Part shown: positions 57,096 to 64,000 of the stretch, one piece after another
Layout: each line of letters opens with the position of its first letter
How positions within the stretch are numbered: position 1 is the first letter of the stretch
Source: Pegoplata infirma
Lineage: Eukaryota > Arthropoda > Insecta > Diptera > Anthomyiidae
Assembly (NCBI GenBank): GCA_963921195.1
Contig: OY992537.1
Coordinates: forward strand, 143,974,275 to 144,038,274
Length of the DNA: 64,000 bases
Direction of reading: 5' to 3'
The notes under the pieces: generated by a model
What the model was told of the DNA's origin: nothing
The model's input: only the letters and a program-made list of their open reading frames with translations
The model's database searches: none
Translations under genes and position numbers: made by a program

Positions 57096-58735
57096 GTGTA
57101 CACATACAGGCATACGCTGACGATGTGTGCGCATTAGTATCCGGAAAGTCACTTAACTTGGTATGCAAGAAAATGCAGACCGTTATTGACTTGATGGACA
57201 ACTGGTGCAATCGACATGGATTGTCTGTCAATCCAAATAAGACAACACTCGTGTTGTTCACGCGAAGAACCAAACATAAGGGTCTTCAGCTTCCTACGTT
57301 GAAGGGCATAACTCTTCAACTGTCCACAGAAGTTAAGTATTTAGGGGTTACCCTAGATAGTAAACTAATGTGGACAAAACATGTTGAACAAAAAGTTTCA
57401 CGGGCACTTCGGATTTTCTGGCAGTGTCGGCGTGCTTTTGGGAAGACATGGGGTCTAAGACCCGCTAATGTACATTGGATGTACATAGCTGTAATTAGAC
57501 CTATTGTGACGTATGCGGCGGTAGTCTGGTGGCCGAGAACGATGGTGAAAACTATTCGATCCAAGCTAAACGGACTACAAAGAGCGGCTGCCTTGGGAAT
57601 TACTGGTGCCATGAGCACCACCCCAGGCGCAGCTCTGGACGCTATGTTAGATATGCTTCCTTTGGACTTACATATTCAAGGAGAAGCCATGAAATCTTTG
57701 TGCCGGCTCCGCAAAAGCGGAACATGGCATGGGGAGTACAATGCGGGACATGGTCGTCTGTTCAATAGGCTATCGGAACTTTGTCCGATGTTTTCTATGC
57801 CTTTGGACAATACAACCTCTTGCATCGAGTTTGGTAGGAAGTTTACTGTAATATTTCCGAGTAGGGAAGACTGGGGAAACCCAGCAGACCTACTGGAAAA
57901 TTACACGGATACTTTCTACACGGATGGATCCAGTACCTTAAATGGCTCTGGGTCTGGCTGGTATTTGGACGATGCGACCAAATGCTATATTGCTATGGGA
58001 AAAATGGCTACAGTATTTCAGACTGAAATATTTGCTATTTTGGACGTAGCGACCTGGATAATTGGGAACAGATGGAGTAATAGGAGGATCAGTATTTGCA
58101 GTGACAGCCAGGCTGCACTCATTGCACTTGAATCTCCAGTCACTTCATCCAAAATTGTCCAGGAATGTAGACGCAGACTCAATGAGGTCTCATGTGGGAA
58201 TAGCGTCAGTCTTCTGTGGGTTCCGGGTCATAGGGGAATACGGGGAAACGAGATTGCTGACTCTTTGGCAAATCTTGGCTCTGATACAATTCCTTACAAT
58301 CCGGAACCTCAAATTGGTATTGGCTTGACATGGCTGATGCGTTGGATCAACTCTCATATGAAAGAAACTTTCATGGAAAGATGGTCAAATGAGTTGGCAT
58401 GCAAGAATACCAAACGTTTTGTAATTAAGCCAGACAAGAAAGTGGCTAACTATCTACTCAGTCTCAGTAGAATAGACTGTCGCAGACTTACTGGCTTAAT
58501 TACGGGACACAATGCCTGTGCTCGTCATATGACGAGATTAGGTGTCTTATCAGACCCATTATGCGTGGCTTGTCTTGAGGATGATGACACAACTGAACAT
58601 TATGTATGTTGTTGTCCAGCGTTCTCAAGGGCTAGACTGCGGATATTGGGTTCTGATATTCTGTCTATGGACACGGTCCATGGACTTCCCTTGTCTGATT
58701 TTCTCAAGTTTGTGAAAGCAACTGAGAAATTCTGA
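57096..58735 (+). pseudogene. I/LOA-type reverse transcriptase C-part and RNase H
   Basis: Continues the frame with QAYADDVCALVSG (catalytic YADD), VNPNKTTLVLFTRR and VKYLGVTLDSKLMWTKHV, then VIRPIVTYAAVVWWPR. An RNase H domain follows with its catalytic set visible: YTDGSS (57,918), TEIFAI (58,024), CSDSQAA (58,099) and VPGHRGIRGNEIADSLA (58,222). The tail has a zinc-knuckle-like ITGHNACARHM, CVACLEDDDTTEHYVCCC. This part is intact from 57,104 to the TGA at 58,733-58,735; only the insertion and truncation disable the element. Confidence 0.92.
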
Positions 58736-59074
58736 GCAAGCACTTTTCTTCCTTTTTCTTCTCAACCTTTTATCACCCTTACTTAATCTTTCTTTTCTGG
58801 GTACGGTACAATGGACTATTTTAAGTCTGAGCGCCATGGACTTGCCTAAAAATTTACCCATTTTTAGGCTTGTACAACCCACCCTCAACTCAACTCAACT
58901 CAAGTCAAAGATATGGTAATAGTTTTTTAATTCCCGAAACATAATTTGATGATGATTGATCTGCCTTTAAAAAAATCGGGTCTTTAAAACCACGCCCACA
59001 AATTTTTCTAAGCCAAGAAATTGAGTACATTTTTTGCAGTGCTAAAGATTTAAAGCGAAACTAAATATAACACT

Positions 59075-59170
59075 AACGGTACAATGGACTATTTTAAGTC
59101 TGAGCGCCATGGACTTGCCTAGAAAAAAAAAAATACTTATTTTTAGGCTTGTACAACCCACCCACAACTC
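59075..59170 (+). mobile_element. 96-bp 3' end copy of the same LINE, 12-bp duplication
   Basis: Matches the last 90-odd bases of the LINE (ACGGTACAATGGACTATTTT, CTGAGCGCCATGGACTTGCC, GGCTTGTACAACCC) and is flanked by AAATATAACACT at 59,063-59,074 and 59,171-59,182. It is an extremely 5'-truncated target-primed insertion about 160 bp from the longer copy, and confirms the LINE 3' terminus. Confidence 0.9.
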
Positions 59171-59182
59171 AAATATAACACT

Positions 59183-59960
59183 GATCTTATATTTGGGCCA
59201 GCAACGTGGACCGGGCCAGCTAGTTTCATATAAAATTGACGTTTGGAAACAATAATTAGCACTAATCATTGATTATATTGTGATAAGTAACCAGCCGTTA
59301 GAATAAAAAAAAAAGCATATGAAAAACTAAAATTAAATTGGAGTCGTAGACAACATTAACTACATAAGATATTTGCATAATTAATGTGTTTATTCTTGGA
59401 CACATCAAAGAAGAGGTTCTACTCGAATGAGAGAAAACAAAAAAGTTGGAAAGATATTCGGGAAAACCAAACTTTATAATTTTAAAAAAGAAAAACAGCA
59501 AACGTAAGTTCACATAACTCTCAAAACCAGGGACGTGCCGTGAGGTTTTCATCAGGGTGTTCACCATTAAATAAAATTAACCTGAAATGACATTCGGTGC
59601 TCAGTTACAAAAATTAAGCTTATAATTAAGCCCACCCTTATGCTTATGGTTTAAAAAAAATATTTTTAAGAACATACACATATCCAGGGCTATATCTTGT
59701 CGGCCCAACAACAAAATTATTTATTTAATTGCCCTTCTCAAGAGATTTTGCTTTTTCAATACACAAAAAATACAAAAAACAAAAGGTGCTAGAAATTAGT
59801 TGATCGCAGATTTGGAATTAAGAGATGACGGTCTATAAAAAAAATAAATAAGTACTTATTTATTTTTTTTACAGTACATTCTGGATAAGTAAGGTCAATT
59901 TTATTTCATTTAAACTATTTTAAATTTTTGTGAATTTTTGTAACTAATTTTATTAATTTA
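59183..59960. other. Non-coding stretch and probable leader of the next LINE
   Basis: No gene; the minus frame at 59,298-59,567 is not supported. The last 80 bp (from about 59,880) could be the 5' UTR of the LINE whose ORF1 starts at 59,961. Confidence 0.4.
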
Positions 59961-61067
59961 TTGGTGATGGAGAATTTCAAATGCTTAAGTATGTTTTGTA
60001 CTATCACTAAACGAATGATTTCTTGTTGGTTGTGTAAAGGGTGTTGCCATGTGGCGTGTGCTGGTCTTACGGGCCGTGATGCTGATATCTTGAAAAAGGT
60101 TGGTATTCATTGGCGTTGTGTGAAGTGTAGAAAGGTTAGTGTAGATTTTTTTAGATTTTTCAAGAGCGTAAACTCCGAAATATTGAAGCTCGGCAATGAT
60201 CTCTCTGATATTGTCGTACGCTTTAATAAGTTCGGGGCTATGGTTTCCGAGTACTTAGAGTTGGATAAGGTGTCGATGGCGGCATCCGTTCCCTCTCCGA
60301 GGCGTAAGAAACCGGCAAACTCTGTTCCGTCATCAGATGGTTCGGATTCGGGCACATCTTCAATCAAGCCAATTGAGGAGGGTCCACTTCCGAGTGTTTC
60401 TGATGGGGAAGTACCAACGAAGTTCATAACGACTTCGGATGACCCGGTTAAGGAATCTTCCTCAGCTTTACCGGCTGAGAAAGATTTATCGCAGGGTATT
60501 TCGGGTGCGGAGTCAAATGGTTCTCCAATTGGCTCTCGGAGTTTTGCAGAGGTTGTAGCACGTGCTGCAGAGGAACCTATGGATACTGATGCATTAGGTC
60601 TTGCTGAGGCGGCTGGTACTACTTCTGGTTTACTACTTTCTTCGGGTCGAATTTCTGGTGTACCAACTTTAGGTGAACAATCTTCTGTTGTAACACCTTC
60701 TGTTGTTCCACTAGCTGATCCTCTACCATCTGGCTCTAGGCCTAGGGACTTGGCTGTTGTTCCCCCGAGAAAGACAGTTTTTGTTTCCCGCTTATTGCCG
60801 GATACGACGGTCGAGGAGGTAAAATTTTATATTAAGTCGAGAATTGATGTAGATGGTTTGATATCTCCCTTTAAAATGAAGGGAAATTACTCAGATAGGT
60901 TGTCGTCCTTTAAGATAGTGGTCTCTGATGAAATATTTGAGATCATTATGAAGAGGGATTTTTGGCCTCAGGGCGCATTTGTTAAGGAGTTTGTTTTTCG
61001 CGACTATGGTAGAGACAGGAAGGTGGTTAGTCTGTCATCTGTAGCGGATACGGCTTCAAAAAACTGA
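59961..61067 (+). CDS. LINE ORF1 protein with zinc-finger N-terminus
   Basis: 368 codons without a stop. The N-terminus has a PHD-like cysteine set (C8, C13, C22, C25, H30, C33, C53, C56; CWLCKGCCHVACAGL, then HWRCVKCRK). Residues about 100-270 are a serine/proline-rich linker. The C-terminal 95 residues, from TVFVSRLLPDTTVEEVKFYI to FVFRDYGRDRKV, form the conserved ORF1 domain of PHD-bearing CR1/Jockey-type LINEs. G+C is clearly higher than in the surroundings. It is only distantly related to the ORF1 at 25,899. ORF2 begins 17 nt after its stop. Confidence 0.8.
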   Translation: MVMENFKCLSMFCTITKRMISCWLCKGCCHVACAGLTGRDADILKKVGIHWRCVKCRKVSVDFFRFFKSVNSEILKLGNDLSDIVVRFNKFGAMVSEYLELDKVSMAASVPSPRRKKPANSVPSSDGSDSGTSSIKPIEEGPLPSVSDGEVPTKFITTSDDPVKESSSALPAEKDLSQGISGAESNGSPIGSRSFAEVVARAAEEPMDTDALGLAEAAGTTSGLLLSSGRISGVPTLGEQSSVVTPSVVPLADPLPSGSRPRDLAVVPPRKTVFVSRLLPDTTVEEVKFYIKSRIDVDGLISPFKMKGNYSDRLSSFKIVVSDEIFEIIMKRDFWPQGAFVKEFVFRDYGRDRKVVSLSSVADTASKN

Positions 61068-61084
61068 TTAGTGTCAATAGTGCT

Positions 61085-62044
61085 TTGGGCATATGCTACC
61101 AGAATGTTAGGGGCTTGAACACTAAATTGACTAGGTTGTTTGTGGACAGTTTTAATTTTGACTACCAGGTAATCACATTTACGGAAACGTGGTTAAATGG
61201 TAGGATATTAAATTCTGAGATTTTGTGTAATGATTTTAGGATTTATAGGAAAGACCGCGTATGCGAGGAGGTTGTTGGTAATTCAAATATAAGTGGTGTT
61301 GAGAAAGTTCGGAACGTTGACAAAATTAAAAAGACTGAGAAGATTGAAAAGATAAAGAAGGGTGGCGGTGTTTTAATAGCTGTAAAAAGCTGTTTACCAT
61401 CGGAGGAAATTGTATCTGATAAATTCGTGAAAATAGAGTTTGTTGCAGTTAGTATCAAATTTGGGCAGAAATCTATTTTTGTTGCTTGTTCTTATATTCC
61501 TCCTCTGTCTGATTCATTAGTTTATGACACTCATTTGGATGCTATTGGATTTGTTGTTTCTAGGATGAAGAATACTGATTCTATAATTGTTTTAGGTGAT
61601 TTTAATTTACCTTACGTCTCATGGCATTCTTTGCCTGATACACAGTCATTAATTCCATTGACTTCAGATGATATTTCGCTAAAATTTTTATCTCCACTAA
61701 CTGATTTAAATTTATTTCAATTGAATTATGTTTTAAATTCCAAACGTAGAACTTTGGACTTAGTTTTAGTTAATGACCCATCGTTATGTGAGGTGAGTAG
61801 AGTTGATCCCGTATCAACTCCTGAGGATTGTTATCACCCAACTCTAGGTATTACTTATTCGTTTCCTTTTGGGACTTTGCCATTATCTGTTTCGTCTCAC
61901 AGAAAAGTTTTTTGTTTTGAGCGCGCGAATATTGCGAAGTTAGATTCGCTTCTTTCAAATGTTAATTGGTCGCCATTTTGCACTGATATTGAAGGGGTGC
62001 GTGATTTTGATAAAAGGTTGAATATGTTTTATGAAACATTATGA
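61085..62044 (+). pseudogene. LINE ORF2 reduced to its endonuclease
   Basis: The 319-codon frame has APE-endonuclease motifs ICYQNVRGLNTK, TFTETWLN, GVLIAVKS, CSYIPP, VLGDFNLPYVSW, RTLDLVLVND and (less exact) CYHPTLGI. Between the second and third motifs lies an extra lysine/glutamate-rich stretch (KIKKTEKIEKIKK) of about 30 residues not typical of the family. The reading frame ends soon after the endonuclease and no reverse transcriptase follows, so the element is 3' truncated or deleted. Catalytic Asn, Glu, Asp-Asn and His positions appear present. Confidence 0.8.
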
Positions 62045-63022
62045 ACAATTAGACGTCAGATTTTAAATTTAAAATTCAAAATAAATATAGTTGATGTATT
62101 GCTATTGCTGGAAAAGTGAATTTTTCAGAATTTGTAGAGTTGTGTGATTTAATGGAATCTAAATCTTGTTTCTAAGATATACACTAAAATAATTGTGTAA
62201 GTAACTTTATTAGTTTACTTAAAAAAAATAACTAGTAAATTTGTTTTTAAATAAAAATATTTGTATCTTTAAGAATTCCTACATCAGTATTTAAAAAAAG
62301 ATTAAAAACGAATTTTCTGTTACAATTAATGTTGGCGAAAAATAATTTCTTTTGCCAAAAATAAATGGAAAAACGCAATACACCCTATTTTCTTTAATTG
62401 AAAATATTAACAAATATTAACCTTCATGTTTTTCAATATTTACAAAAAAAAATATTTTTTTTTTGTTTAAAAACAATATAAAAAAATGTAAAAAGGTGTA
62501 TTTTTAAGACAAGAATTTGTATATATAAATTAAGTGATATCCGTATTTACAATCATAGACAAAATCCCAAAGTATTATATGGCTTTCAAATTAAATCAAT
62601 AGCTCTTTCCAGTAAAAAGATATCACCTCTTAAAGTTACGTGTGCTACTTAATTTGCCGCACAAAAATGCCTTTAAAAATTTATATTTTGTTTGTTGTAG
62701 TTGTTGTAATTTAACACTAGTTAAGTGTGCGCAACAAAGTTAAGAACAACCCAACAACTTTGTGTGTTCTTTAAATTTTGTCGCACATTCACTTAACTGT
62801 TGGAAACAATTGCATTAATGCTTACAAAATTTGGCATAACTTTTTTATGAAACGACGGAAAATAAAAAATGATATACCAACTGAAAGTGTACATTTTCTA
62901 CTATGAGTACATGACGGAAATATTTTTGAACCTTTGAAAACAATTATAAAAATATAAAACTGACATATTTGAGGGAAAAATGCTAGGTGTTCAGAGAACA
63001 CCCCCGCACATTAGACGGAACG
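62045..63022. other. Non-coding stretch between two LINE fragments
   Basis: AT-rich. A partly palindromic segment lies at about 62,720-62,815 (AACACTAGTTAAGTGTGCGC facing TCGCACATTCACTTAACTG), possibly a small miniature element. No gene is seen. Confidence 0.45.
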
Positions 63023-63886
63023 TCACTGGTTTAATGCATGGATTTTGTAAAGGCCATTATTATTAGCCCATTTCCACATTTGCCTCACTGACACTTCCAA
63101 AAGTTCGGATACTGTGCCCAAAAACTTTCCACACGACATAATGACAACGTCGTCTGCATAAGCTACCACTGATGTTCCTTGCGAGTTCAACTTCTTTAAA
63201 ATGGGGTCCACTACTAAAAGCCAGAGTAGTGGTGACAAAACAACACCCTGTGGCGTTCCTTTTGATGCGTATCTTGTAACCTTTGCTGGTCCCCATTCTG
63301 CTGTCACCTCACGACACGACAGCAGTCGACCTATCCATTTTGTGATACATGGGTTGATCAATGCCGTTAGTTCTATAGATTTTCCCTGTTGATAGGCGTG
63401 TTGCGAATCAGAGAGGAAGTGAAAACCTAGATTTTCTCTTATGAAAAGGTCTAGAATCCTTTCTAGAGTTTTCAAAATAAAAGATGATCAACTAATCGGT
63501 CTGTAGTCTTTTGCCATTACGTGATTTAATTTTCCACTTTTTTGTATGAAAACCGCCTTAGATTTTCTCCATGACTGCGGAACGTACGTTAGTTGAAGAC
63601 AATCAATAAAAATGTCCATTAAGTGAGGGATAATCTCATTTGCAGTATGTTGCAACATTGCTGGTAAGATTCCATCCGGTCCAGGCGATTTGTAGGGTTT
63701 GAAGGAACCTATAGCCCATGCCAGACGTTCTCTCGAGAACAAGTTTAAAGGACAAGTTAACGGTCATATATGTTGATTTCCTGAAATCGATGTTTCCCTG
63801 CAACCTGGAAAGTGCGTCCTTAAGAGTACGTCAACAGTTTCCTCTGCACTTTCGGTCCATGTTCCATCACCTCTTTTTAGCAAAAG
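63023..63886 (-). pseudogene. I/LOA-type LINE reverse transcriptase fragment
   Basis: Read on the minus strand from 63,886: LLLKRGDGTWTES (linker before the RT), FKPYKSPGPDGILPAMLQ, SWRKSKAVFIQKSGK, DYRPIS, then an in-frame TGA near 63,498, then LKTLERILDLFIRENLG, SDSQHAYQQGKSIELTAL, KGTPQGVVLSPLLWLLVVD and VVAYADDVVIMSCGK. Compared with 54,627-55,232 about 40 residues containing motif A (DIEGAF) are deleted in frame between ELTAL and INPCITKWIGRLLS. A stop around 63,740-63,790 also breaks the linker. It ends near 63,023 without the C-terminus. Confidence 0.85.
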
Positions 63887-64000
63887 TTTTTTTTTTTTCA
63901 TGTTTTATTTATTGAATATTCACTAAATATGTGTGAACTAACAATAAGTATTCAAATCTTAAGACTAAATGAAAGTATTAAGTCCAGCCAGTGGCAGACA
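63887..64000. other. Unassigned end of window
   Basis: T-run then AT-rich sequence; may be upstream sequence of the minus-strand LINE or its flank. Nothing further is recognised. Confidence 0.4.

Larger units (their letters stand above)
54626..58901 (+). mobile_element. I/LOA-type LINE, 5' truncated, 15-bp target duplication
   Basis: AAGTCAAAGATGTGG at 54,611-54,625 and AAGTCAAAGATATGG at 58,902-58,916 flank the insertion. The sequence starts inside the reverse transcriptase (no endonuclease, no ORF1) and ends after a 3' UTR with TTTTTAGGCTTGTACAACCC and an ACTCA repeat tail rather than poly-A. A foldback element at 55,233-57,095 interrupts the coding part. Confidence 0.9.

Overview
The window is AT-rich eukaryotic DNA that is almost entirely transposable elements, with traces of host genes in it. 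The one host gene I recognise is an exon of lowfat (lft, the insect LIX1 orthologue) on the minus strand at 10,828-10,991, with correct splice sites. Short introns, CR1/Jockey-, I/LOA- and RTE-type retroelements, a Penelope-like element, many hAT-like miniature elements and the (GTCC)n(GTCT)n dipteran repeat suggest a higher fly, probably a calyptrate; that last step is inference. A second, unidentified host gene seems to end on the plus strand at 2,970.

Layout. 1-5,200: foldback repeat, a miniature element and candidate host exons. 5,230-7,369: hAT-like element holding a second element. 9,079-10,198: dispersed dipteran repeat. 10,828-10,991: lft exon. 11,833-20,351: an RTE-type LINE split by a composite insertion (11,923-13,460) and by a 6.5-kb element A (13,777-20,311); A holds a satellite-bearing repeat (14,614-18,300), which holds a CR1/Jockey-type LINE (15,790-17,110). 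20,556-25,495: an inverted partial copy of A, interrupted by element C (20,966-22,075) and by element B (22,271-24,487). A and B share CCCGAGTAAAAA termini, 2-bp TT/AA target duplications and the same internal order of tRNA-like modules. 25,496-30,480: a Penelope-like element with two hammerhead-like motifs, split by a CR1/Jockey-type LINE (ORF1, ORF2, poly-A). 30,500-36,076: an inverted copy of the satellite-bearing repeat, split by a 3.6-kb hAT-like element that contains an ORF1-only relative of that LINE. 36,456-52,437: more hAT-, CACTA- and CCCAGC-type elements and hairpins. 52,990-54,230: decayed tandem repeats. 54,626-58,901: an I/LOA-type LINE with RNase H, split by a 1.86-kb near-perfect foldback. 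59,075-64,000: a 96-bp LINE 3' copy, a LINE with ORF1 and endonuclease only, and a minus-strand LINE fragment.

Boundaries with target-site duplications let much of the nesting order be read directly. No reverse transcriptase here is plainly intact: the best (26,931-29,821) has one frameshift and the others are truncated, split or stopped. No transposase gene was found, so the DNA elements look non-autonomous. The most unusual items are the CCCGAGTAAAAA family with embedded tRNA-like arrays, the ORF1-only LINE about 2 kb from a longer relative sharing its 3' stem-loop, and the hammerhead-bearing Penelope-like remnant.
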